64,000 nt of DNA from a virus. Positions 16,944 to 26,048 of the stretch are shown here, piece after piece. The notes below the pieces were generated by a model, which was not told the origin of the DNA, did no database searches, and was given only the letters and a program-made list of their open reading frames with translations. Within the stretch, counting starts at the first letter, position 1, and every line of letters begins with the position of its first letter. Where the stretch lies: positions 1-64,000 of IMG/VR virus record IMGVR_UViG_3300024348_000001, one strand, 5' to 3'. Position numbers and translations under genes: made by a program.

Positions 16944-17744
16944 TTATTCGATGTCAAACAAAGAATCGATGTCACCGTTGGTTTCATCTAATTGTTCTGC
17001 GATTTCTTGCTTAGGATCAAAATCATCATCGTAATCTGACATGTTTTCAAACGCACTGTCTTTGCCATCCTGCGACGGTGCAAACACTCCGGCAACAAAC
17101 TGCTGCAAGAATATTAAATTCTTGGCAAACTTTTCTTTAAACAACAACGACGCTTTTTCCAACAAGTTATACGCAAGATATGCAGAAGACAGGGATATGT
17201 TGTTTTGCTTGTGTATGTTGTCTATGCCCTTCTCGGAAACAATAGCCGTAATGTTGTCCAATGTGGCCTTGAGCGCCAACATGACAGATGCATCGGTCAG
17301 GGGCATCTTGTCGTCAGGATCCGAACGGGCACAGATAGTTTGAGTTTGCACAATAGCCGTAGTGTTGTCGTCGTAGCAAAATCCAACGCTCACTGTAACT
17401 GCTTTGATGCTTTTCTCAGGCTCGTCGTGCGTCGCCATTGTGTACACAGGCCATAACGTCAGAACAATATCTTGCCCCGAAGAAACATCAAGCATAGAAC
17501 TTAATTGCTCATAAACTTCACGTGTAACTTCAGCTTCGTGGCATAACTGCTTAGCGTCAAATTCTTCAAAATGCTCAATAAGCCAAAACAGAAAAGCGGC
17601 CGGAGATGCCCGGTGCTTTTCTGTTTCTGTTGATTCGTTGTCTTCTGTTTCCCAAAATCGATCAAACAATACGCGTAAAAGATACGGAACGCCGGGGTCC
17701 ATGAACGTGTCATCATCATCGTCAGAAGAGTCGTCGTATGGCAC
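16944..17744 (-). CDS. Unrecognised acidic protein (266 aa)
   Basis: GTG start with GAGG 6 nt upstream. Both ends are strongly acidic (DDSSDDDDDTF at the N-terminus, DYDDDFDPKQE and DIDSLFDIE at the C-terminus), and the middle looks globular with mixed helices and strands. No domain known to me. Lies between virion genes, so a head or assembly role is possible. The acidic tails are like those of scaffolding or DNA-mimic proteins, which is only a compositional hint. Confidence 0.6.
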   Translation of the reverse strand: MPYDDSSDDDDDTFMDPGVPYLLRVLFDRFWETEDNESTETEKHRASPAAFLFWLIEHFEEFDAKQLCHEAEVTREVYEQLSSMLDVSSGQDIVLTLWPVYTMATHDEPEKSIKAVTVSVGFCYDDNTTAIVQTQTICARSDPDDKMPLTDASVMLALKATLDNITAIVSEKGIDNIHKQNNISLSSAYLAYNLLEKASLLFKEKFAKNLIFLQQFVAGVFAPSQDGKDSAFENMSDYDDDFDPKQEIAEQLDETNGDIDSLFDIE

Positions 17745-17752
17745 GGCTAACC

Positions 17753-18094
17753 TCAGAAAATGGCGTTAACGGACGTAGCACTCACACCGTTCTGCCCGGG
17801 TTGGGATCTTGCGACGCTGATCGAGACTGCTTCAGATGGTTGCATTGTACCTGAAATCGTATCTGTTGTCGTAGTGACGCGGACGTTGTTGCTTAGACAC
17901 ATACCAATGTTGCCAGTACCGTCAGGATAAAACAATTCGATGACGCGATGCTGATCCATGTAACTTTTAGCGAAAGCAATAAAAGCATCAAGGGTCTTTG
18001 CTGGAATTGTCGTGTCTGCGTCAAATGCCGTCTTAAGATGCGTCACGATGTCAGGTACAGATGCTGAATTTACGAACGCCGGAATCGTACTCAT
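17753..18094 (-). CDS. Small unrecognised protein, perhaps virion (113 aa)
   Basis: The ATG at 18094 is preceded by GGGGG; a GTG one codon earlier is too close. The N-terminal half is helical (IVTHLKTAFDADTTIPAKTLDAFIAFAK) and the C-terminal half is Thr/Ser/Val-rich, beta-like. No family recognised. Directly downstream of the tubulin-like gene and its small membrane partner. Confidence 0.6.
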   Translation of the reverse strand: MSTIPAFVNSASVPDIVTHLKTAFDADTTIPAKTLDAFIAFAKSYMDQHRVIELFYPDGTGNIGMCLSNNVRVTTTTDTISGTMQPSEAVSISVARSQPGQNGVSATSVNAIF

Positions 18095-18102
18095 CACGCC
18101 CC

Positions 18103-18225
18103 CTAATCTTTAATATTCATGGCCACAAACACACCCAGAAAAAAGCATAACGTACACGACACCACATCAATAGAGTGTCTTATCAAATCGTGCAAATTTT
18201 GATTGAACTCGAAATGGCCAAACAT
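18103..18225 (-). CDS. Forty-residue single-pass membrane peptide coupled to the tubulin-like gene
   Basis: The ATG at 18225 overlaps the TGA of the FtsZ-like gene (TGATG), so ribosomes can restart there. The 40-residue product has a polar, aromatic N-terminus (MFGHFEFNQNLHDLIRH) and one hydrophobic helix of about 18 residues (VVSCTLCFFLGVFVAM) with a charged end. It fills what would otherwise be an empty 127-bp gap. The position suggests a membrane tether or regulator for the GTPase; this is inference. Confidence 0.6.
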   Translation of the reverse strand: MFGHFEFNQNLHDLIRHSIDVVSCTLCFFLGVFVAMNIKD

Positions 18226-19466
18226 CAATCAACACCCAAGAACGAAGCGATGTTGCTGGCGGCATTAGCGGCCGTAACACTACCAACGCGGGCAAGCTTG
18301 GATAGAGTTTCACGGGGTGGCTCCAGATCACCAATCAAGGTGTAACACTGGATACCTGAATCATCGTCACCCGTGTAGATGCCTCTGTGCAGCACAGTCG
18401 CAGGCTTCTCGGGATATCCACTACCTAACAGCTGATCTAATTGCTCAAATCCCGACATGAGGTAATCGTCAGAAAACGTTTGCTGTACTTCGGGACTGGT
18501 AGCGAAGACACAGACACCCTTCTTACCTCGCCGCAGATCACAGGCTGACAAGACATTGTTGGCCAGTTCATCTCTAATGACGCTGCGCACATCAGCAGGC
18601 GACGATACCTTCTTAGGATCAATGTATGCCGAACCCATGACAAGGATGCCTGAGTCGAGAAGCTGGAAGAACTCACTCTGATCAAACGTTACTAAGCCCT
18701 TACGGTTGGCTGCGTAGTAATTAAAGACGTTAAACAGTTCCGCTACTACAGAGTTAGCCTTGGGATAAAGATCAGCCATAGAAGACGAGTAAATGTTTTT
18801 GACGCGGGCATTGTCAATCACGATCAGAGGACTGACCTTAGCTGCCATCAATTCAGAAAATGCTTGAATGGCATTACGGCACGTCAATTGTCCTTCGCCC
18901 GGTTGTGGCAATGACACGATAGCGCCTACACGAGTATTTTCACCTGCGGTTTGTGCCATGTGCTTGCGCGCTAATGCTACGAGGCTGGAGCTCATGCCTC
19001 CACCTGTACCGCCACCAAGACCTGCGCAGATCAGAATGCAATCTAAAGGACCAGAACCCCATGCCCTAAACAACAAGTCCCTTACGTCTGCGTCTCGGCT
19101 AGCCAAAACTTGCTTGGCCAACTTCATATCCTTGGATGCTCCGCCCACGTCCAAAGACAGTTTGGGCATCTCAGCATCTAGGCCATCAAAGTCATTTACC
19201 GTTGTGTTGAGAACACCTACACGTCGATATCCCAAGGCCCAGAACGCTTGCGCAATACGACCACCCGCCTGACCACATCCCAACACGCCGATACGGGCCG
19301 CAACAGGATAAGACAACTCATCTTCAATTGGAGCTACTTGTTTAATAGCCTGCTTGGATTGCGCCACAGATGTTGTCAGCGCAATGTTGCCGGGACGAGA
19401 CGGCATGGGAGGACCAGATGGCTTCAATTGTTCTGCTGCGTTCAAGGATTTAGAAAAATCCGACAT
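18225..19466 (-). CDS. Tubulin/FtsZ-like GTPase
   Basis: A 413-residue protein with a disordered first 50 residues, then the T1 loop GCGQAGGR (63-70), the tubulin signature GLGGGTGGG (149-157) and, after helix H7, a T7-like segment FDQSEF (Asp262, Glu265) where FtsZ has LDFADV. These support GTP binding and probably assembly-stimulated hydrolysis, with Glu replacing the second catalytic Asp. Phage tubulins (PhuZ, TubZ) position DNA or phage nuclei; this one is closer in motifs to FtsZ/CetZ. It lies among structural genes and is followed by a coupled membrane peptide, which hints at membrane attachment. Confidence 0.85.
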   Translation of the reverse strand: MSDFSKSLNAAEQLKPSGPPMPSRPGNIALTTSVAQSKQAIKQVAPIEDELSYPVAARIGVLGCGQAGGRIAQAFWALGYRRVGVLNTTVNDFDGLDAEMPKLSLDVGGASKDMKLAKQVLASRDADVRDLLFRAWGSGPLDCILICAGLGGGTGGGMSSSLVALARKHMAQTAGENTRVGAIVSLPQPGEGQLTCRNAIQAFSELMAAKVSPLIVIDNARVKNIYSSSMADLYPKANSVVAELFNVFNYYAANRKGLVTFDQSEFFQLLDSGILVMGSAYIDPKKVSSPADVRSVIRDELANNVLSACDLRRGKKGVCVFATSPEVQQTFSDDYLMSGFEQLDQLLGSGYPEKPATVLHRGIYTGDDDSGIQCYTLIGDLEPPRETLSKLARVGSVTAANAASNIASFLGVD

Positions 19467-19469
19467 ACC

Positions 19470-19829
19470 TTACTCCATTGCGGGCTTGGGCTGTTGTTGT
19501 TTACGCCCGTACCTGTGTGGAGCTTGTGCGCCTCCACGACCTTCCATGATGTCCTTGTGCGCATCCTGAGATTCATTGGCCGGTACGGTTTTCGACATTA
19601 TTGTAAGTTTAGCTGCCTTGATCAATTCCAATGCTGAAAAACGTCCAAGGTCAGCCGCCGTGACAATCTTGTCCCCGGATACTTTGTCAAGTAACGCCGA
19701 TACGTTTCCAATCAAAGCTGATGGCGCTGACTTGCGCACGCGAGTTACACGATTGATTACGTCATCTACGTCGCGATCGGATTCGACGTCTTTGTTGAGA
19801 TTGTATTTGGTCGTGCGGCGGCGTGGCAT
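19470..19829 (-). CDS. Small unrecognised protein upstream of the tubulin-like gene (119 aa)
   Basis: Basic ends (MPRRRTTKYN; RYGRKQQQPKP) enclose a helical middle (VDDVINRVTRVRK, LGRFSALELIKAAKLTIM). GGAGGAG at the start gives strong initiation. Ends 3 bp before the tubulin-like gene, so the two are made together; a DNA- or filament-binding partner is conceivable. No domain recognised. Confidence 0.6.
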   Translation of the reverse strand: MPRRRTTKYNLNKDVESDRDVDDVINRVTRVRKSAPSALIGNVSALLDKVSGDKIVTAADLGRFSALELIKAAKLTIMSKTVPANESQDAHKDIMEGRGGAQAPHRYGRKQQQPKPAME

Positions 19830-19844
19830 TGCACTTCTCCTCCA

Positions 19845-20897
19845 CTAAGGAACAAGTAACTCGCACCATGCGTCGGCAAAAACCGTAGAATTTTCAATGG
19901 AGCGTGTTGCCATTGTCTCAAAAATCTGTTCTTGCGCAAACGCTAACGATGCGTATTTGACAAAGTTTGACGTGTCATTAATTGCGGAAGGCGCTTGCAT
20001 CCAATTTGTTTTAATATCGCATGGCACCAAAACGCCTGTCTCGTCGGTTTTGATAATGTCGCTATAAGGCGGAATGTCCCACGCTAATACGGGACAACCA
20101 CACGTAGTAGCCAATGTCGCAAATGCTCCAAAATTAGATTTACGTGACGGGAACCATACCCAATCGTGTGCATGAAAATGCGTTGCAAGTTCGTCTAATT
20201 TGGGCATTGGTTGCATAACGAACCGCGTCGGTAAATCTCGCAACATGCTCTTAAGGGTTTGCTTGTCTGTAGGTGCAAAGTTTTTAGTACACAACAATGT
20301 AAATTCTAGATTGGAGTGTAAGTTCAATAACTCATCAATCGCTGACAACATGAATCCCGCTGAATTGCTGATAGCATCTGAATCCGCTACCACACAAATT
20401 CGTCTGATGTTTTTGCGGACGTGTCCCGTTCGCTTTGTAATCGGCGATCTAACATCCCACGGCACTGTCAGTAACTTCTTAGTCCGCGTCTTACCATAAA
20501 CACATTGTGTAAACGTTTTTTTAATTGAGGGTGTCGGCACAACGCAATAATCAAAAAAGGATCGTATTGTTTCTACGGATTCCAGTCGCGTGGATTGCCA
20601 TAAAGGTACAAGGATTTGATTGCATTTTTTAGACACGGAGCGCCGATAATGTTGAGTCATTGTAATAAAATCATGATCGACACCCATGTGTACGATCGTT
20701 GTAGCTGACAGTATAGCCGGCAACACATTTACGCGAGATAACACGTGCGCATCCCAGAAAGATGATGCCACGCCAGATTTAGTACCCTGTGGTAAAATAA
20801 ACACTTCTTGATTTGACATTTCCAAAGCAACTTGCGCCACACGCAACGCCGCATATGTGGTTTCATCTCGGCGATAGGGCGTGTAGATATAAATCAT
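19845..20897 (-). CDS. GT-B fold glycosyltransferase, family 4-like
   Basis: About 350 residues. The N-terminal half opens MIYIYTPYRRDETTYAALRVAQ; the C-terminal half shows the GT-B hinge and nucleotide region RRICVVADSDAISNSAGFMLSAID, then ATHFHAHDWVWFPSRKSNFGAFATLATTCGCPVLAWDIPPYSDII, the E-x7-E-like donor segment with its first Glu replaced. The ATG overlaps the upstream stop (ATGA). Works with the GT2 gene directly upstream. Donor unknown. The pair sits apart from the main glycan island, inside structural genes, which suggests virion decoration. Confidence 0.75.
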   Translation of the reverse strand: MIYIYTPYRRDETTYAALRVAQVALEMSNQEVFILPQGTKSGVASSFWDAHVLSRVNVLPAILSATTIVHMGVDHDFITMTQHYRRSVSKKCNQILVPLWQSTRLESVETIRSFFDYCVVPTPSIKKTFTQCVYGKTRTKKLLTVPWDVRSPITKRTGHVRKNIRRICVVADSDAISNSAGFMLSAIDELLNLHSNLEFTLLCTKNFAPTDKQTLKSMLRDLPTRFVMQPMPKLDELATHFHAHDWVWFPSRKSNFGAFATLATTCGCPVLAWDIPPYSDIIKTDETGVLVPCDIKTNWMQAPSAINDTSNFVKYASLAFAQEQIFETMATRSIENSTVFADAWCELLVP

Positions 20898-21700
20898 AGT
20901 CGCGTCCAATCGCCTTTGTTGTATCTCGGGCCGCGCGTGACAGACCTGTAATGAAACACGTAGCTCGATAAAGCTATGCCTGATTTTAAACCAAGCTTAT
21001 GCCAACGCGATTGTAACTCATACTCTTGTAACGTCATAGCCGGGGTAGGGTTAGGCTGGCCTTTACTGTTAAAAGGGTTTACATCTCTAAAAGGTTGTTC
21101 AGGCGCATACATATTCTTTTCCCATGTGCTTGCCTTGGCCATCATGCAAAAACCGTTGATTGATGCCACTTTTACTTTGGTTGCTTGTTTGGCGAGTAAT
21201 TCTAGTTGTACATCATCCATGTTTGTTGCGTCGGGACCCCGATATGTTTCAGCATAATGTTTAACGAATTGTTCGTCTTCTGTTCCGGGAGCATTGGTGA
21301 CGGGACCCACTAATTGCACACGATCAGCGCGTAACGCCGACACCATGCCATTGTCGTAATTTTTAGGGAAAACAACGTCACTGTTAGTTACACAGATAAA
21401 AGAAAATCGGGTATCGCGCAATGCCGCCATGATTCCGGCATTCCACGTTTTAGTAAGACCCATGTTTTGGCGATTTACAATCAAACGCATGCGCGTCGGA
21501 TACCGTTCCATAAGATTGCGCACAATCGTATTAGGTATGTGCACATCACGACTTATGGTTTCATGGAAGTCAGGACTGGCATCGTCTACTAGATAGACAT
21601 GTGTCTCTACGTGAGCCGCAGCTTCGATCGCTGAAGTGATCGCAAGCGCGGCATACTCAAATTTTCCGTACGTGGGGACGATAACACATAGCCGATCCAT
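20894..21700 (-). CDS. Family 2-like glycosyltransferase
   Basis: A 268-residue GT-A protein: LCVIVPTYGKFEYAALAITSAI, then THVYLVDDASPDFHETI, MGLTKTWNAGI and the acidic metal motif in FICVTNSDVVFPKNYD. The NSD form of the DxD motif is common in this family. Start preceded by AAGGGA. Coupled by ATGA to the GT-B gene downstream. Acceptor unknown. Confidence 0.85.
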   Translation of the reverse strand: MDRLCVIVPTYGKFEYAALAITSAIEAAAHVETHVYLVDDASPDFHETISRDVHIPNTIVRNLMERYPTRMRLIVNRQNMGLTKTWNAGIMAALRDTRFSFICVTNSDVVFPKNYDNGMVSALRADRVQLVGPVTNAPGTEDEQFVKHYAETYRGPDATNMDDVQLELLAKQATKVKVASINGFCMMAKASTWEKNMYAPEQPFRDVNPFNSKGQPNPTPAMTLQEYELQSRWHKLGLKSGIALSSYVFHYRSVTRGPRYNKGDWTRL

Positions 21701-21718
21701 AAGTTCGTCCCTTAGTTA

Positions 21719-23911
21719 TTACCTGCGCCGGCCGAACAACCCACGGCGGTGTTGCGGTTGTGCTTGCTGCTGCGGTGGTGCATATCGTTGCTGGTACTGC
21801 GATGGCGGCAACGCTTGACCCTGAATGCGAGGAGGCTCTTCTACTGGCGGCGGTGCCGGTGGTGCTGCTCCAGCGGGCGGTTCACTTTCAGGAGATTCAA
21901 AACCGAACTGACGTTGTTTTTCTTTAAACGCGTTTTGCTGCGCTTCTTGCGCCTTCCTGCGCGCTTCTTGCGTTTGAGCCTGTAAAACTTGTTGCTCTAC
22001 AGACAATTCGCCTTCAGGTGAAGATTCATAAGGATTGGCCGGCGGTGGCGGCGGTGGAAGAATACTGTCACTAAGGGGACTTGGTCTCCGAGTCTGGGAT
22101 AGCGAAGGACGCTGGTCGCGGAAAAAGTCTTCGCCTCCACCCGGCACGCGTCGTGTTATATTTTCACCGTACCCCAAAGGTACGGCTCGATTTTGATTGT
22201 GTCGTTGATTTTGGTCTTCCGCTCTGTAGTCCCAACTACCGGCATCTTCACGCGTTGCATCAGGATTTGTCTCTTGCCCTTCCTCAGGTCTGTTAAAAAA
22301 TACGTCGCCGTTAGCTGAACGAATTGCCGCTGTTGCGCGCGGATGTAACGTTTCGCCCATGAGCTCTCTCAATTTATCTTCTCGCTTAGATTGCGCACTT
22401 GAATCAGGTGGCGCAGGTTTTGGCGGTGTTCCAAAGAAAGGTGAATTTTTAGGTTGCTTTGGAATGGTATCTAGCGTGTTATTAATTTGTTGTTGCGCAT
22501 CTGGATTAAAATCTTCTGCTGCGCTAATAGGTTCAGGCGCCGTAGGAAGCCGTGGCGGCTGCGTACGATCAGGCGCAGGTTCAGGTGAATTAAAATTTAA
22601 ACTTCGGCGTATTTGGTCAGGATCTTTATATTCAGACGGATTATTTCCAACGTCTCTCCGTTGTTTTTGTTGCTCGGCATATGCTGCTGGTGGACTTTTT
22701 CTTGGGCCGTAATCCGGCGGCGTTGGCGCCGATTTTGCCTGTTCGGGCGGATACATATCTGCGTTAACACCCTGCCGAAGCGAAGCAATCTCTTCTGGTG
22801 TTTTACCTTCTAATAAATTTGGATCATTTGCATCATATGTTGGTTTTGGAGCAGGTGCTTCTGCTGCTGGAGCAGGTGCTTGTGGTGCTGGCGCAGGTGC
22901 TTTTGCTGCTGGCGCAGGTGCTTGTGCTTGTCCCGCCGGCGTGCGCGGAAGTAATCTAGGATGTGACGTTTGTTGCGTTGGCTGCGGGAGCGCACCAGCT
23001 AAGGCACTACCGGCAGCGCCACCAAGCCCCCCCGCAATGCCGCGCGAAGCTCCACCTGCTGGCGGTGAAGAACGTCTAAATGCTTCCGTTGTAGGCGGGA
23101 CGTAATCTGTACCGGGCATTGGCGGAACAGTGCCTTCCTCGTACGGCATTAAAAATGGTTGAAGCTGTTGTCTGCGCGTTTCTGCGGCTTGCATGTGGAA
23201 TTGATTGACAGGATTATTCATATCAATCGGATGCGTATACCGAGGTTTGCCGCCAAAATTTGAAAATTCAACCTGTTGTTGCCCGCCCGGATAAACCATT
23301 GGTTGGCCATTATACGTTTGTGGTTGTCGTTGTTGCTGTTGTTGCGGTACTTGCGCTGAAATTTGCTGTTGTCCTGTTTGGGCTAGTTCGGGGTGCCGTC
23401 TTAGCAACTCGGCCGATGGCTGCTGAGGTGCAGCTCCGGGCTGTGGTTGCGGCTGTGGAGCTTGTGCTCTGGCAGCACTTTCTCGAATTTTATTTGTAAA
23501 TTGGTCTATAGCGTTATTAGTGCCGGCGCCTATTTGCCCCAACGCATCAGTAATTGGATTCTGGAATCCCCCCTGTCCGGGCTGTGGTTTTGGTGTCGGA
23601 GGCGGCGGTGGTGGTGTGTTGCCCGGAGTGTTAGACGGCGAATTGCCAATTTGACCACGGCGTTTTTGCGCGTCTGCTGCTGCTTGTTCGGCAGATGGGC
23701 CGGGTGGAGGCGGAGGAAAACCGCCAAGTTCAGAACGCCGTTTTTGTGCTCCCGACGGATCTGATGGCGGCTTTGGGCCAAAACCGCCAAGCCCACCGTT
23801 AGCTGCTTGCTTTACAGCCGTAATCGCACCCAAATCAGCTGCGGTCTTTGCAACCGCAACCTGCCGACGCGCAATTTCGGCGCCAAGATCATAAGCAGTT
23901 ATAATTTTCAA
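21719..23911 (-). CDS. Large Pro/Gln/Ala-rich virion-associated protein (730 aa)
   Basis: The best start is a TTG at 23911, 7 nt after AGGAG, giving the leader MKIITAYDLGAEIARRQVAV; a further upstream reading overlaps the portal gene and has no ribosome site. After this conserved-looking helix the protein is low-complexity, dominated by Pro, Gln, Ala and Gly with PPPPPPP and AQAPAPAAKAPAPAPQAP type runs, and ends in RRGLFGRRR. One short region (ITDALGQIGAGTNNAIDQFTNKI) resembles a segment of the 12215 protein (ITGALQQVGVGANNVAGQVAGKA). Probably a virion protein with long flexible linkers. Confidence 0.7.
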   Translation of the reverse strand: MKIITAYDLGAEIARRQVAVAKTAADLGAITAVKQAANGGLGGFGPKPPSDPSGAQKRRSELGGFPPPPPGPSAEQAAADAQKRRGQIGNSPSNTPGNTPPPPPPTPKPQPGQGGFQNPITDALGQIGAGTNNAIDQFTNKIRESAARAQAPQPQPQPGAAPQQPSAELLRRHPELAQTGQQQISAQVPQQQQQRQPQTYNGQPMVYPGGQQQVEFSNFGGKPRYTHPIDMNNPVNQFHMQAAETRRQQLQPFLMPYEEGTVPPMPGTDYVPPTTEAFRRSSPPAGGASRGIAGGLGGAAGSALAGALPQPTQQTSHPRLLPRTPAGQAQAPAPAAKAPAPAPQAPAPAAEAPAPKPTYDANDPNLLEGKTPEEIASLRQGVNADMYPPEQAKSAPTPPDYGPRKSPPAAYAEQQKQRRDVGNNPSEYKDPDQIRRSLNFNSPEPAPDRTQPPRLPTAPEPISAAEDFNPDAQQQINNTLDTIPKQPKNSPFFGTPPKPAPPDSSAQSKREDKLRELMGETLHPRATAAIRSANGDVFFNRPEEGQETNPDATREDAGSWDYRAEDQNQRHNQNRAVPLGYGENITRRVPGGGEDFFRDQRPSLSQTRRPSPLSDSILPPPPPPANPYESSPEGELSVEQQVLQAQTQEARRKAQEAQQNAFKEKQRQFGFESPESEPPAGAAPPAPPPVEEPPRIQGQALPPSQYQQRYAPPQQQAQPQHRRGLFGRRR

Positions 23912-23921
23912 GGTAAGACTC

Positions 23922-25832
23922 CTAACCTGTTGGTTGCGCACCACCCGCCTGTCCCATAGCCGCACTATTGGCCGCTTGCGTCTTTGTGTCGCGTCGCTTC
24001 TGCGCCATTCTTTCCTTAACCAAAGCATGCATGGTCGGATTCGCTTGCTTCAACTTGCGTAGGTCGGAATCCTTAACAGACTCCGGTTGTCCCAGCATTT
24101 GATCCGCCAGACTGTCAGCCGCCGCCATCATGTCTTGAGGCGTCTGCTGCGTATTCTGCCCCATACTCTGAATATACTGCGTAACCGGACTTTGCTGTTG
24201 TCCCATGGCGTTGGGATCTTGTCCACCTTGAGGAGCACCGCCACCCTGAGGAGGAGCGCCACCGCCTTGAGGTTGATTAGGATCGCCTGCCTGACCCTTA
24301 GCAATCTGCTGCGCAAATCCGTGTTGCTGCATTTCTTCTTGCATACGGGACTGAATCTCTGTCTGGAATCGCGACTCCTCTCCAAGTTGCTTCTGTTCCT
24401 GTCTCCAATCATAACCCATATCGCGCAGAACCGTAGTGCCAGACAACTGTTGTGACATCATCATCTGCGCAGCCATCATTTGCTTCTCAAGATTGTCAGC
24501 AATAGTGATGCGCTTAAGGGATGTCTTGACGGTCTCCCACGACTTAATGCGACTGATCTCTGTCGTCAACCAACGCAAGAATCTATTGGCGTCATTTACC
24601 AAAGGATGATGCGTGGCTTCAAACAAACGCAAAGCTACAGGCGCCGTTTGAAGTTGCAAGCTTCCATTATAAAGTTCAACGGGGGTGCCGCAATCATTCA
24701 ACAGCCGTTCGTAACCCTGAGCAATTAATTCCGTTGGTGCTAATTGCTTGGCGTCGGCACCAAACATTTGGAAATTAACGGGAAACGGAAATACTTGAAT
24801 CGAGGCTGGATCTCTGCGCCTACGTCTAATCATCTGCAAAGCTTGATTGCGGAAATCACCACCGTCATATGTCATTAACGGATCTATAGCTCCGCCTGAC
24901 GGACCACCTGCACCCTGTCGTGGTTGAGGTGTAATAATCCTAAATGGAATCACGTAATCAAGAGCAATGGCTTCGTTAAAACGGTGAAGGACCTGCACGT
25001 ACCAAATCTGTCTGAAGTTAGACAACAACCGAGGAATGCCCCAACCTCGGTTAATCATGCCTGACAAGGTTGGTTCTTTCATGTGGAAAATAGCGTCAGG
25101 ATTAAATCTAAAAACCTGATTTAATTGCACGGCCTTTAGAACTTCCTGATCCACACGCTCTAAGTGAAACAAAGAACCTTGTCGAATTTGTCTGCGGTAA
25201 TCTTCAGGAATACGCCAGATGTAATGCAAGTCTTCCGTGTACAGGTCATGCAGCAATTCGATTTCATGCACGTTCCAATGCTTGACGCGAATCTTGTTCT
25301 CGTCTTTCTCGTCCTTGATTTTCCAAGGCCCCGTATATGTTTCTTTACCCTTCTTGGCACATACAGGACATGTGGCAACAAAATTAGGCATCTGCCAACT
25401 AAAATTAAATACTTTGTTTTCGTAAATTTCTTTGAGAGGTGCCTGATATCCACACTTAGGGCAACTAAGAAAACGTTTGAAAGGTACAACGATACTGCAA
25501 AAACCATTACCGTAACACATGCGATTACGGAGAGCTGTTTGAATCTCACCAATGATGTTCAAATCATCTCGTAAGTATTCTTCCCACTTTTCGCGCTCAT
25601 CGTCAGAGGCATCTTCAATAACAACGTCAGTAAGGAAGTAACTAATGATGCGTTCCATGGCCATACGGTAGGTGCCATGGTAATTCCAAATAAACTCACA
25701 CCAATACAGCGCCGATCTAATGTTTTGGGGAATGGAGAGACTGGCTACGTCCATGAACGGATCGGGAAACTCGGCACCTCCGCCAAGTCCCGAGAAACGT
25801 GTAAATTGGCCGCGCATCAACGCCGAAGTCAT
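23922..25832 (-). CDS. Portal protein with an inserted zinc-ribbon
   Basis: A 636-residue protein with the portal layout: clip/wing helices (YHGTYRMAMERIISYFLTDVVIED), MCYGNGFCSIVVPF, and a C-terminal stem with HHPLVNDANRFLRWLTTEI. A four-cysteine module, CPKC at 124-127 and CPVC at 155-158, is inserted in the wing, as in some large myophage portals. The C-terminal 110 residues are a Gln/Gly/Pro-rich tail. It would form the dodecameric ring through which DNA enters. No terminase or major capsid gene is in the window. Start at 25832 overlaps no gene. Confidence 0.8.
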   Translation of the reverse strand: MTSALMRGQFTRFSGLGGGAEFPDPFMDVASLSIPQNIRSALYWCEFIWNYHGTYRMAMERIISYFLTDVVIEDASDDEREKWEEYLRDDLNIIGEIQTALRNRMCYGNGFCSIVVPFKRFLSCPKCGYQAPLKEIYENKVFNFSWQMPNFVATCPVCAKKGKETYTGPWKIKDEKDENKIRVKHWNVHEIELLHDLYTEDLHYIWRIPEDYRRQIRQGSLFHLERVDQEVLKAVQLNQVFRFNPDAIFHMKEPTLSGMINRGWGIPRLLSNFRQIWYVQVLHRFNEAIALDYVIPFRIITPQPRQGAGGPSGGAIDPLMTYDGGDFRNQALQMIRRRRRDPASIQVFPFPVNFQMFGADAKQLAPTELIAQGYERLLNDCGTPVELYNGSLQLQTAPVALRLFEATHHPLVNDANRFLRWLTTEISRIKSWETVKTSLKRITIADNLEKQMMAAQMMMSQQLSGTTVLRDMGYDWRQEQKQLGEESRFQTEIQSRMQEEMQQHGFAQQIAKGQAGDPNQPQGGGAPPQGGGAPQGGQDPNAMGQQQSPVTQYIQSMGQNTQQTPQDMMAAADSLADQMLGQPESVKDSDLRKLKQANPTMHALVKERMAQKRRDTKTQAANSAAMGQAGGAQPTG

Positions 25833-25860
25833 GACGCCATTCCTTGTAAGTGCTTATTGC

Positions 25861-26037
25861 TTATTTGCGGCGAAAGGCATCCGCAGCTTCATCTGACAGA
25901 CGTGAGGCGATATGCCGATCATGAATATCTTCGGCCTGTTTTTCAGTAGAACAGGCGCCAGTGCATTTACCCGAGCAACCCTTTTCGACCGGGCTGTCGG
26001 GTGTCTGTTCTGTAATAATACCGCGTTTTTCAATCAT
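25861..26037 (-). CDS. Small cysteine-containing orphan (58 aa)
   Basis: ATG at 26037 has GGAG at 6 nt. The 58-residue product carries a tight cluster CSGKCTGAC near its centre, fit for a metal or disulfide, and a polar helical C-terminus (DIHDRHIASRLSDEAADAFRRK). Sits between the portal gene and the 361-residue protein in the structural operon. No family recognised. Confidence 0.65.
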   Translation of the reverse strand: MIEKRGIITEQTPDSPVEKGCSGKCTGACSTEKQAEDIHDRHIASRLSDEAADAFRRK

Positions 26038-26048
26038 GACAAACTCCG

